A DNA stretch of 63,981 nt from Clostridium sp. LS (GTDB taxonomy: Bacteria; Bacillota; Clostridia; Clostridiales; Clostridiaceae), in contig NZ_AUUU01000163.1 in the NCBI RefSeq assembly GCF_002760435.1, positions 1 through 63,981 on the forward strand, given 5' to 3'. Within the stretch, counting starts at the first letter, position 1. Every line of letters starts with the position of its first letter. The notes below the pieces were generated by a model. The model made no database searches. It was not told the origin of the DNA and was given only the letters and a program-made list of their open reading frames with translations. Positions 29,022 to 37,858 of this stretch are shown piece by piece. The translations under genes and the position numbers were made by a program.

Positions 29022-30740
29022 CTATACCATACTTTGAAACATCTTTAATACATTCAGCACTCCATAGCCCCATTGTGGATTTGGGTATATATCCCCACTT
29101 CTTTGAACTGAACCTCTTTGAATATATGTTTTTATAGTTTGAGAATATATATTAGGATCGTTCTTTTCCACAATTCCCCACTGAAATAGCATCACACATG
29201 CTCCAGTCACAACTGCTCCAGCAACACTTGTTCCGTTAATAATTGCAGTTTCATTATTTGGAGCTACAGTTAATGCATTTACACCTCCTGCCGCAATATC
29301 TACTCTGCTTGTATAGTCATTTAAAAATCCCATTCCAGAATAATTCAAAATAGTATTATTAGTTTGATTATATGCAGCTGCAGTAAGTACATAATCAGAA
29401 GTGCCTGGACTCATAACTGTTCCATATGGATCTGATGAAACAAACCTTGTCCCACCTATACTTACTCCTTCTTGTGGTATCCACGCATTATATGTTCCAT
29501 CTAGAATAAGCTGGCCAGTTAATACAAGATTCCAGATACCTTCCCTAACGTTGAAAAATCTAATCCGCATTAATTGATCACCTGTATACTCCTCGGGAAG
29601 ATAAGCATTAATTATTGTTGATGTATTTTCAAATACAAATGAATACGTATCTAAAGCTCCAATTTGAGTGCTTATTGTTCCAGTGCTTTCCCCTGAAGGT
29701 GATACTATACTTAATGACATTATATTTGGTGAATCAACCCATATATCTATTACAATATTTTTTTGTTCTGGGGAAATATATAATTGAATTGCTCTAGATT
29801 CATTAACTTGTGAAACAGTACCAGATGTATGAGTTTGACTTGCCCCTTGATTTCCAGCAGGTGCAACTATAGCTATTCCGCTAGTTAAAGATACTGCATC
29901 CATAAATTGCTCTAAAATACCATTTCCTCTGTGGCTGCCCAAGTTACTCCCAAGAGGAAAATATATAACCATTGGTCTATTGCTGCGCAATGAGTATCTA
30001 TGCAAAAATTCAATAGCTGTAAAAGCTGCCACAATATCAAATATTGGTATCTGTATATTAAAAAGTGATTTATATGCTAAACTCTCAACTAATTTTATAA
30101 TTACAAAATTACAATCTGGAACCATTCCTTTTAAATTTGGATTTTTACCTAGTGCTCCAATTATTCCAGCCATATTAGTTCCATGTCCATTTTCGTCTCT
30201 CGATGGAACTATATCAAAAGGCGATCTTCCAGCTCTAAAGGCATTTATAGCTTCTTGTATATTATTTTTATCATAGGTAGTTCCAAATGGTACATCACTA
30301 TTTTCATTTGATCCCACAGAAGTAATTGTCTGATCCCAAATATATTCAATTTTAGTTTCTCCATTTTCCCTTATAAATTCTTCATTTAAATAATCAATAC
30401 CAGTATCTATAATTGCCACATCAACCCCCTGACCAGTTAATCTTAATGGTAATTCTAATTGTAAAAAATTTGCCCCGGATGCTTCTATTGGTGAAATTTC
30501 TTGAAGAGTATATATGTCTGGCGTTGCAACATATACTATTGTAGAAAAAAATGGCGGTTTTATATTTAATTCAAGTTCTCTATTTGCAGATATTATTGCA
30601 TATCTATCATTAATTATAGTTACATAATATCCTGGTTGTTTTGAGACCTCTTCCTCTATATTCCCCTCATATTGGACTACATAATGAAAATAGTTTTTAT
30701 CTGAAAAAATCTCCCTTGGAGCCCTAAAACTTCTATCCAC
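29022..30740 (-). CDS. Subtilisin-like serine protease, Csp germination type (second)
   Basis: 572-residue S8 peptidase. The short N-terminal prodomain resembles clostridial Csp proteins (YVVQYEGNIEEEV, TLQEISPIEA). The full triad is visible: Asp in VAIIDTGIDY, His in ENGHGTNMAG, Ser in INGTSVAGAV. There is no signal peptide, as for Csp proteins deposited in the spore. Csp proteases activate the cortex hydrolase SleC during germination in other clostridia; that role here is by analogy. The start is GTG, directly after the upstream stop (TAAGTG), with GGAGGA inside the upstream gene. Confidence 0.85.
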   Translation of the reverse strand: MDRSFRAPREIFSDKNYFHYVVQYEGNIEEEVSKQPGYYVTIINDRYAIISANRELELNIKPPFFSTIVYVATPDIYTLQEISPIEASGANFLQLELPLRLTGQGVDVAIIDTGIDYLNEEFIRENGETKIEYIWDQTITSVGSNENSDVPFGTTYDKNNIQEAINAFRAGRSPFDIVPSRDENGHGTNMAGIIGALGKNPNLKGMVPDCNFVIIKLVESLAYKSLFNIQIPIFDIVAAFTAIEFLHRYSLRSNRPMVIYFPLGSNLGSHRGNGILEQFMDAVSLTSGIAIVAPAGNQGASQTHTSGTVSQVNESRAIQLYISPEQKNIVIDIWVDSPNIMSLSIVSPSGESTGTISTQIGALDTYSFVFENTSTIINAYLPEEYTGDQLMRIRFFNVREGIWNLVLTGQLILDGTYNAWIPQEGVSIGGTRFVSSDPYGTVMSPGTSDYVLTAAAYNQTNNTILNYSGMGFLNDYTSRVDIAAGGVNALTVAPNNETAIINGTSVAGAVVTGACVMLFQWGIVEKNDPNIYSQTIKTYIQRGSVQRSGDIYPNPQWGYGVLNVLKMFQSMV

Positions 30741-32588
30741 TTAAATTCCTCCATATATTTCATTTGGAATTCTAATAAATAAATTATTAACATAATATTC
30801 ACTATACTCACTACTTTTATTTCTATATTTTGAGTTATCGTTATGTGTATTTTCTATTGACATTATCCTTGTGAATGTCCTGCTAAGTACATTAAAAGTT
30901 CCTAGCAAATCAAAGTCACCATACCCAATTTCTCTACTTGGATATCTAGTAGATTGATTTCTAGTCGCACCATACATCAAATAACTTCTCATTTTTTTTG
31001 TATACATAGTTTTATCGTTTCCCTGAACAATGCCCCATTGTAATAAAAGTGCACAGCCTCCAGCCACTACTGCTGCTGCCGCTGAGCTTCCTGAAAAGGT
31101 AGTAACACCTCCTCCAACCTTTGTGGTTAAAATATTTACTCCTATAGTTGCAACATCAGGGTTAATTAAACCATTAGCATTAAACCCTTTTCCTGAAGCA
31201 GCTATTAATGCATTATTATTTCCATAATAAGCTACTGTAATTACATTAACCGCCAATGCTGGTAATGTTATTGTAATAAACGGATCAGATTCAAGGAATA
31301 TTGTATTCTCTGGTAAAGTGCTTTTTGGTGGAAGCCATATATCGTATCTCCCATTTATTACATACTCTCCTATTAAATTAAAACTCCATATTCCTGGTTT
31401 TATATCAGTAAAATCAACACTTATTACTTGATGCCCAGTAAAATGTTCAGGTGAGTAAAATCTAACAACCATACTCGTATTTAAGAAAATAAATTTAACT
31501 GGTTGAGTTTTATCTATTTTTGATTCAATAACTGACGAAGCTTCTCCAGTAGGTGAAATTACATTTATAGAAGCAACATTTGGTCTTCGTACCCAAATGT
31601 TTATATGAAAGCGCTTCATTTCTTTCGATATTCTTAGATCTACTACTTTTGTTTCTCCTGCATTTTTAAAATATCCCGATGCATGTCCTTGTGAATCTCC
31701 TTCATTTCCAACTCCAGCTACAAAACACAATCCCCTAATGCTGCCTAAAGATGTTACATATCTAGAAATTAAATTTTGGCCATCATGACTTCCTTCAGTA
31801 CTCCCAACACCAATATAAATCACCATTGGTTGTTTGAGCTGTTGCGCTACTCTTTTTAAATACTCTAACCCTCCAACAATTTCAGAAGCATTATACACAG
31901 GAGTATACGGCACTCCATTTTCTTGTAATATTCTCCTAAAATTAGTCGACTCAAATAATTTTACAATTACAAAGTTACTTTGATTTGCAACACCTTGAAA
32001 TTGACTACTAACTCCTCTTCCCCCTATAATTCCCGCAACCTTAGTACCATGCCCATTTTCATCTTTTGAAGGCACAATTTTGTATGGATCTCTTTTATTC
32101 CTATACTCAATAATTGCTTGATTTATTTGGTTATTTGAATAAGTTTGGCCAATATATACAGACTTATCTGTATGTTCACGAATTGATTGATCCCATATGC
32201 TAACTATTCTTGATGTGTCATCTTCTCTTATAAATTCATCGTTCAAGTAGTCTATTCCTGTATCTACTATTCCTATTAATACCCCTCTTCCATTTAAGTC
32301 TAAATAAGGATTTATTTTAATATTATTTATATTATCTACAGATGAAGGTGAGATGTCTTGTAATACATATGCAGTACTAAAATCATAAAAAACAATTTCC
32401 GGAACATCCTTTAAGAGTCTATCAAGATCTTTTTCTTGCACTGATACCACCCCAATAGTGTCTGTAATTATATCACCACAAGCATAAGATATTTTATCTA
32501 TTCGTTCTTTAAAGTTACCTTTATATTCTATCAAATAATTTGCAGTATTTGGATCATAATATAAATTACAGTCACGTGAAGCAGCCAT
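30741..32588 (-). CDS. Subtilisin-like serine protease, Csp germination type (first)
   Basis: 615-residue S8 peptidase, paralogous to its downstream neighbour. The Csp-type prodomain (YLIEYKGNFKERI) and VLQDISPSSV precede the catalytic domain. The triad is complete: Asp in IGIVDTGIDY, His in ENGHGTKVAG, Ser in FSGSSAAAAV. A roughly 35-residue Asn/Ser/Tyr-rich C-terminal tail is absent from the second copy. The pair forms a two-gene operon with no gap. Expression in the forespore is expected from the family, but no convincing sporulation promoter was identified. Confidence 0.85.
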   Translation of the reverse strand: MAASRDCNLYYDPNTANYLIEYKGNFKERIDKISYACGDIITDTIGVVSVQEKDLDRLLKDVPEIVFYDFSTAYVLQDISPSSVDNINNIKINPYLDLNGRGVLIGIVDTGIDYLNDEFIREDDTSRIVSIWDQSIREHTDKSVYIGQTYSNNQINQAIIEYRNKRDPYKIVPSKDENGHGTKVAGIIGGRGVSSQFQGVANQSNFVIVKLFESTNFRRILQENGVPYTPVYNASEIVGGLEYLKRVAQQLKQPMVIYIGVGSTEGSHDGQNLISRYVTSLGSIRGLCFVAGVGNEGDSQGHASGYFKNAGETKVVDLRISKEMKRFHINIWVRRPNVASINVISPTGEASSVIESKIDKTQPVKFIFLNTSMVVRFYSPEHFTGHQVISVDFTDIKPGIWSFNLIGEYVINGRYDIWLPPKSTLPENTIFLESDPFITITLPALAVNVITVAYYGNNNALIAASGKGFNANGLINPDVATIGVNILTTKVGGGVTTFSGSSAAAAVVAGGCALLLQWGIVQGNDKTMYTKKMRSYLMYGATRNQSTRYPSREIGYGDFDLLGTFNVLSRTFTRIMSIENTHNDNSKYRNKSSEYSEYYVNNLFIRIPNEIYGGI

Positions 32589-32734
32589 ATTTTACTCCTA
32601 AATATTACTTGCATTAATACTATGTATATTTTTATTCCATTTATTTAATGATTCAAAATCTAGCTGCTTGGAAAATAACAATATGGAAATAATTAGTTTT
32701 ATTTCGTTTATTTTAAAAAAGTAAGCAAAAAAAA

Positions 32735-32756
32735 CAAGGCTATACTATAAGCCTTG
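32735..32756 (-). terminator. Terminator of the orphan sugar-binding-like gene
   Basis: Hairpin CAAGGC-tatactataa-GCCTTG followed on the minus strand by eight T, 32 bp past the stop. Confidence 0.9.
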
Positions 32757-32787
32757 AATTATATACATTCTGCAAAACAAACCCATA

Positions 32788-33846
32788 TTAACTTCCATAA
32801 ACCTCTGCCCTTGTAAAATATCCACTTTTTATAAGTACCTCATCTATACTACTCTTTTCAACAAGCACCGGTGTAATAAGAATTGATGGTACATGCATTT
32901 TACCATTAAACATAGCCGTCTCAGTTAATATAGTCTTTCCTTCAATAAGTTGTATTGCTGTATCTATAGTTTTTTTTGATGATTCCCTAGTATCTTTAAA
33001 CAGTGTCATTGACTGAGTTCCTTGGATTATCCTTTTAACAGCAGCTAATTCTGCATCTTGCCCAGTTACAACTACCTTTCCTGCTAAGCCCTGCATTTGT
33101 AATGCTTGAATTGAGGCACCTGCTATTGAATCATTTGGTGCTAATAGCGCATCTATTTTACTGTTTGGATTTGCAGCTAAAACTTCTTTTACTGCTTGAA
33201 AAGCAATATTGGGATCCCAGTTCTTAATTGGTTTTTCTGCAACTATCTTTACATTTCCTATAATAACTAATGGTTGTATATATTCCATAGCACCATCTCT
33301 TAAGGAAGTATCATATGGGAGGTCCGCATACAAAATAATATAATTTCCTCTTGGAACTTTAGTAATGAGAAATCGCCCCTGAATTTCTCCAGCCCTCAAG
33401 TGACTGAACGCAACAAAAACCTCTAAATCGGTATTTAATATAAGCGCCTCATAAACTACTACCTTAACTCCTGCCTGCTTAGCTTTTTCAACCATACTTC
33501 CTGCTGTGTTTACATCTATAGCTACTAAAATTAGTGCATCTATTCCTTGTGATATTAGACTGCCTACCTGTGATTCCTGTCTAGCGACGTCATATTCAGC
33601 ATCTTCTATTTTTAAAATAACTTTTTTTTCCTTAGCATATGCCTCCATAGCCTGCCTGTCCTTAATCCATCTCTCATCTCTTTGATTAGGTAAAGAAACT
33701 CCTATTACCAAATCCTTTCTATATTTAAGTTTATTAAAAAAAATGTAATCTCCAGTATATTTTTTCAATTGAACTTTTTTTATTCTTAAAATTTCTTCAT
33801 TATAATAGACAGAAACTATAAAATTATTTGGTATAGATATGTACAT
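32788..33846 (-). CDS. Cytosolic sugar-binding-fold protein (XylF/RbsB-like)
   Basis: About 352 residues. From residue about 45 it is a periplasmic-binding-protein type-I fold of the xylose/ribose group (LVIGVSLPNQRDERW near the start; sugar-loop motifs such as IDALLAPNDS and VVVTGQDAEL). There is no signal peptide, lipobox or membrane helix; a roughly 45-residue polar N-terminal extension replaces it. No transporter or two-component genes adjoin. A sugar sensor or storage role is possible, but nothing in the locus decides. The ATG at 33846 follows AGGTGG; a GTG three codons earlier lies on that ribosome site. Confidence 0.8.
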   Translation of the reverse strand: MYISIPNNFIVSVYYNEEILRIKKVQLKKYTGDYIFFNKLKYRKDLVIGVSLPNQRDERWIKDRQAMEAYAKEKKVILKIEDAEYDVARQESQVGSLISQGIDALILVAIDVNTAGSMVEKAKQAGVKVVVYEALILNTDLEVFVAFSHLRAGEIQGRFLITKVPRGNYIILYADLPYDTSLRDGAMEYIQPLVIIGNVKIVAEKPIKNWDPNIAFQAVKEVLAANPNSKIDALLAPNDSIAGASIQALQMQGLAGKVVVTGQDAELAAVKRIIQGTQSMTLFKDTRESSKKTIDTAIQLIEGKTILTETAMFNGKMHVPSILITPVLVEKSSIDEVLIKSGYFTRAEVYGS

Positions 33847-33923
33847 ATTTACCACCTATTAAATAGTCTATTCAACTATTAATTTATTCTAGTTATAATA
33901 ATATAATTCCATGTATATAATCT

Positions 33924-34352
33924 CTAGTTTTTTAAGTTTTCTTTTATGATATCAATTCTTTTCTTATATTCCTCATCACTAAGATATACTTTCTGTGGAT
34001 TCATTTCAAATACTCCCCCCCATGAGTAAGCATCCTTATATTTAGGAACTAAATGAAAATGAAGATGAGGAAGTGTATCTGAATATGCTCCATAGTTCAC
34101 TTTATCAGGTGAAAAGGACTTTTTAATTACAGCAGCTGCTCTTGTAACATCTTTCATAAATAATTCTAATTCTTTTTCTTCTAACTCAAATAATTCATTT
34201 ACATGTTTGTTATATGCAACAATACATCTTCCTTTATGACTTTGTTCCTTAAACAAATAAAGGGTGGATACATTAAGCTTACATATTTCAATCATTAAAT
34301 TGTCAAGTTTTTCATCCTTATAGCAATATAGGCAATTAATTTTACTATTCAT
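33924..34352 (-). CDS. HIT family (histidine triad) protein
   Basis: 142 residues with the histidine triad LPHLHFHLVPKY near residue 105 (H-x-H-x-H) and a CLYCYKDE N-terminal motif that may bind zinc. HIT proteins hydrolyse nucleotide phosphoramidates or dinucleoside polyphosphates. The substrate is unknown. It has its own ribosome site (GAGGAG). Confidence 0.9.
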   Translation of the reverse strand: MNSKINCLYCYKDEKLDNLMIEICKLNVSTLYLFKEQSHKGRCIVAYNKHVNELFELEEKELELFMKDVTRAAAVIKKSFSPDKVNYGAYSDTLPHLHFHLVPKYKDAYSWGGVFEMNPQKVYLSDEEYKKRIDIIKENLKN

Positions 34353-34393
34353 ATTAAAATCTCCTCACTTATATGATTATTTTATTTAAAATT

Positions 34394-34436
34394 AGCTGCC
34401 TCAAAATAGAAATCGATTTTCCATCTTAAGACAGCT
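34394..34436 (-). terminator. Hairpin after the GPH transporter gene
   Basis: A 43-bp near-palindrome (AGCTGCCTCAAAAT on one side, its imperfect complement ending ACAGCT on the other, with ATCGAT at the centre). It lies about 90 bp past the transporter stop and probably ends the glucuronate operon. The T-run is weak. Confidence 0.6.
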
Positions 34437-34523
34437 ATAGTAATCAAGTTAAAATATTTATAGAGATAGGATATACTTTTTTATATTTTAACTTAACAAA
34501 CTTTTTATTAATTTAAAAATTTT

Positions 34524-36026
34524 CTATACAGTAGTATCTTCCCAAACCTTCTCATATTTATATCCAGTAAGATTTTCAACAATTGCTTTTGTTTCTGAAC
34601 TAACTTCTTGTTTTAAACCATTATTTTTCAAGCGTTCAACTTCATCTACCAATATACCGTGTGTTCTTTTATTAAGCTTGAAAGAAGCAGCAAAAAATAA
34701 AGCTACAACAAGTAATGATATACATCCAACAGTTAAAAGACCTGCAATAGTTGATAATACCTCTGGTGATTGAGTTGCTTGTCCTTTAACAAAACCAGCA
34801 TTTTGTAATACAACACCGATAACAAATGTAGCTATAGCAACACTACTCTTTCTAGTGAATGTCATAACAGCTGCAAAAAGACCTTCTCTTCTTTGCCTTG
34901 TAATCATCTCATCAACATCAGGAATGAATGGGAATACATTCCATGGAGTAAATTCTAATAAAGCTCTTCCAACTTGATAAATAGTAGCAATTACAAATAA
35001 TAGAGCAATATTTGACCCTAATCCAGCTATATATACACCATAAAATCCTAATATGCATATAATCATAGTTGTATACGAAAACTTATACAAATTACCTGGT
35101 CCAATTTTGATCATTAAAAATCCACCTAAAATTGTTACAGGTATACCAATGATGCTAACAGAAAGTAAATTAGCAGCGGTAACTGATGAAATAGTTAAAT
35201 TATAAACACAGAAATATATGAATACAGAATTAAATAGATCTTTAGCAGTAAATGAACATATATAAATTGCTAAATGTTTTCTAAAAGCTCTAACCTTCAA
35301 TGTAGAAACATAATCACCAGCCACTTTTACAACTCCTGCTATACGTTCCCCAACACTTCTATTTTGGTTAGCATCTAATTCTCTTTCCATTTCAGGAGTA
35401 AGTTCTCTTTCCCATGTTACTCTATGTGATATTAAGATGCAAATTGCATATAAGATAGCAAAAACTAAACCATTAATAAAATAAGCTTGTGGGGTCTTAT
35501 CACCAAAAAGAGCTATTAATCTTCCTGGAACAAAAGTAGCTAAGAACGTACCTGTCGCAGAAATAAACATTCTTGATGCAGATAATTTAGTTCTATCATT
35601 AAAATCCTTTGTCATTTCCGCCGGCAAAGTTTCCCATGGAATTAAAACCATTGCAGCAATTATTTCAAATAATAGATAAGTAACTAGATAAAACGTATAG
35701 CTTCTTCCTGTCACCCATAACAACACATAATCAGCCATTAAAGGCGCTCCAATTAATAAGAAGAAACGACGTCTTCCAAATATTTTTCCAAGTTTCGTTT
35801 TATGGAAATTGTCAGATATACCACCTATAAATAAGCTGGCAACTGCATCTACAATACGGGCAATGGCAATAATCGAAGCTCCTTCAATTGGAGTTAATCC
35901 AGCAAATGTTGTATAAAAAAATAGTAAGAATGCTCCGATGATGGTAAATGCGCCACCACCCATTAAATCAACTAGTCCATAACCAACGCCTCTAGCTATG
36001 GTAATTTTTCTATTTTTATTTGACAT
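34524..36026 (-). CDS. GPH-family sugar:cation symporter, probably glucuronide/glucuronate uptake
   Basis: 500 residues with 12 predicted membrane helices and the GPH/MelB-type N-terminal start (GVGYGLVDLMGGGAFTIIG). It follows uxaC by 38 bp, so uptake of glucuronate or glucuronides for the pathway is inferred from context. It is the last gene of the uronate cluster. Confidence 0.88.
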   Translation of the reverse strand: MSNKNRKITIARGVGYGLVDLMGGGAFTIIGAFLLFFYTTFAGLTPIEGASIIAIARIVDAVASLFIGGISDNFHKTKLGKIFGRRRFFLLIGAPLMADYVLLWVTGRSYTFYLVTYLLFEIIAAMVLIPWETLPAEMTKDFNDRTKLSASRMFISATGTFLATFVPGRLIALFGDKTPQAYFINGLVFAILYAICILISHRVTWERELTPEMERELDANQNRSVGERIAGVVKVAGDYVSTLKVRAFRKHLAIYICSFTAKDLFNSVFIYFCVYNLTISSVTAANLLSVSIIGIPVTILGGFLMIKIGPGNLYKFSYTTMIICILGFYGVYIAGLGSNIALLFVIATIYQVGRALLEFTPWNVFPFIPDVDEMITRQRREGLFAAVMTFTRKSSVAIATFVIGVVLQNAGFVKGQATQSPEVLSTIAGLLTVGCISLLVVALFFAASFKLNKRTHGILVDEVERLKNNGLKQEVSSETKAIVENLTGYKYEKVWEDTTV

Positions 36027-36064
36027 ATACTTTTCCTCTCTTTCATCAATTAAGTATTCCCAAG

Positions 36065-37477
36065 TTATTTTCCGTTAAATCCAAAATATTCTCTTGCATT
36101 GTTGTAGCATATACCTTGAACAATTCTTTTTAATAATTTATCATTTTTAGGTACTTCTCCGTTTTCTACCCATTCTCCAATTAAATTACAAGCAATTCTT
36201 CTAAAGTATTCGTGCCTAGTGTATGATAAGAAACTTCTTGAATCCGTTAACATCCCAACAAAACGTCCCAATAATCCTAGGTTTGCTAAAGCTTTCATTT
36301 GTTCAATCATTCCATCCTTGTTATCATTGAACCACCATGCTGCTCCAAATTGCATTTTTCCTGGAATTCCATCCCCTTGAAAATTGCCTATCATAGTACC
36401 AAGAACATAGTTATCCTTTGGATTTAATGTATATAAAATAGTTTTTGGAAGAGAATTTTCTCTGTCTACTGAATCTAAAAGTCTAGATAATGGATAAGCT
36501 ATACTTTCATCATTAATTGAATCAAAACCTGTATTAGCTCCTATTTTTTCGAACATCTTTGTATTATTACTTCTAAGAGCTGCAATGTGAAGCTGCATAG
36601 TCCAACCTAGCTCGTGATAAAGCTTGAATACATGTCTTAATGTGTAGGTTTTATACTTCTTTTCTTCATCAATACTTATGGTTTCACCTTTTAAAGCCTT
36701 TGCAAATATAGCTGACGCTTCTTCTCTTGATGCATCTGCATAAACTACAACGCCATCTATACCATGATCTGCTATCCTGCATCCAACTGAATGGAAAAAT
36801 CTTATTCTTGAATCAAGAGCTTGTAGAAACTCATCATAATTATTTATAGTTATTTCAGATATTTGTTCTAAATCTTTTACCCATGAAACAAAACCGTCTA
36901 AATTTATTTCGATTCCCTTATCTGGTCTTAGAGTAGGTAAAACATTTACATTGAAGCTACTATCTTCTTTAATTTTTATATGATATTCTAATGTGTCAAT
37001 AGGATCATCTGTTGTACATATAGTTTCAACATTTGATTTTATAATTAAGTCTCTAACATTAAAGCCTTCTCCATTTAGTAATTCATTAGCTTTTTTCCAA
37101 ATTGCAGGAGCAGTATCTTCATCAAGTGGTTCATATATTCCAAAGAATCTTTGAAGTTCTAAGTGAGTCCAATGATAAAGAGGATTCCCAATGGACATAG
37201 GTATAGTTTGTGACCAAGCTAAAAATTTATCATAATCACTTCCATCTCCAGTGGTATATTTTTCATCAATCCCGTTGCTTCTCATGGCTCTCCATTTATA
37301 ATGATCACCATAAAGCCATGCTTCAGTTATATTATTGAATTTTTTATTTTCATATATCTCCTTTGGATCAATATGACAGTGATAATCAATAATAGGTAAA
37401 TCTTTAGCATAATTATGATATAAATCTATAGCAGTTTTATTAGATAGTAAAAAATTCTCATCCATGAAATTTTTCAT
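36065..37477 (-). CDS. uxaC: Glucuronate isomerase
   Basis: 470 residues, the usual UxaC length. It isomerises D-glucuronate to D-fructuronate (and galacturonate to tagaturonate). It belongs to the amidohydrolase-like superfamily with metal motif IIDYHCHIDP near residue 35 and an LHIAALRSNN segment. The ATG at 37477 is preferred because AGGATG lies 9 nt upstream; an ATG 9 bp earlier sits directly on that ribosome site. Confidence 0.94.
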   Translation of the reverse strand: MKNFMDENFLLSNKTAIDLYHNYAKDLPIIDYHCHIDPKEIYENKKFNNITEAWLYGDHYKWRAMRSNGIDEKYTTGDGSDYDKFLAWSQTIPMSIGNPLYHWTHLELQRFFGIYEPLDEDTAPAIWKKANELLNGEGFNVRDLIIKSNVETICTTDDPIDTLEYHIKIKEDSSFNVNVLPTLRPDKGIEINLDGFVSWVKDLEQISEITINNYDEFLQALDSRIRFFHSVGCRIADHGIDGVVVYADASREEASAIFAKALKGETISIDEEKKYKTYTLRHVFKLYHELGWTMQLHIAALRSNNTKMFEKIGANTGFDSINDESIAYPLSRLLDSVDRENSLPKTILYTLNPKDNYVLGTMIGNFQGDGIPGKMQFGAAWWFNDNKDGMIEQMKALANLGLLGRFVGMLTDSRSFLSYTRHEYFRRIACNLIGEWVENGEVPKNDKLLKRIVQGICYNNAREYFGFNGK

Positions 37478-37486
37478 ATTCGTCAT

Positions 37487-37858
37487 CCTACTTTCAAATA
37501 AATATTTCCTATTTGTAAAGTATTGAATGGGTTAATAATACACAATATATAAATTCACGCACTTTATTGTAAGTTGTATATATTCAATACTTTACTACAA
37601 CGTTTTCTTTAATTTTATATATTAACCTTATTTATTTTGAATTACATATTTTTGTATTTAGCTAAATTAACGACCTTACTTAAGAATACTCCTGTATACT
37701 CATAAGGTTGTTAATTAGCATAATTTATGTTATAATGAATTTCATATTAATTTTCTTAAACATTTCTTATCATTCTTTGTTGATATTATTGGGCAGATAA
37801 TAAATGAAGAATGATAAAAATGTTTATTTTTTTGTGTATATTCAAGTATCATCTCTGA
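37487..37858. other. Intergenic region between uxuB and uxaC with three dyads
   Basis: No gene is visible. Three inverted repeats occur. The first has 13-bp arms TAAAGTATTGAAT (37516-37528) and its complement (37582-37594). The second is a 48-bp imperfect palindrome (37667-37714) with arms TTAACGACCTTA / TAAGGTTGTTAA. The third is a long stem, AAACATTTCTTATCATTCTT (37758-37777) with its near-complement at 37807-37825, followed by seven T on the plus strand. The first flanks the probable uxaC promoter region, so separate control of uxaC and the transporter is likely. The ACCATAC-type operator found upstream of gntR is absent here. Confidence 0.5.

Noticed and set aside
32618..32624. Sigma-G-type -10 (CATAGTA on the minus strand) for the csp operon
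   Set aside because: No matching -35 element is found at a suitable spacing, so the motif alone is not enough.
37600..37625. CcpA catabolite-repression site (GAAAACGTTGTAG on the minus strand) near uxaC
   Set aside because: It differs from the consensus at several conserved outer positions.
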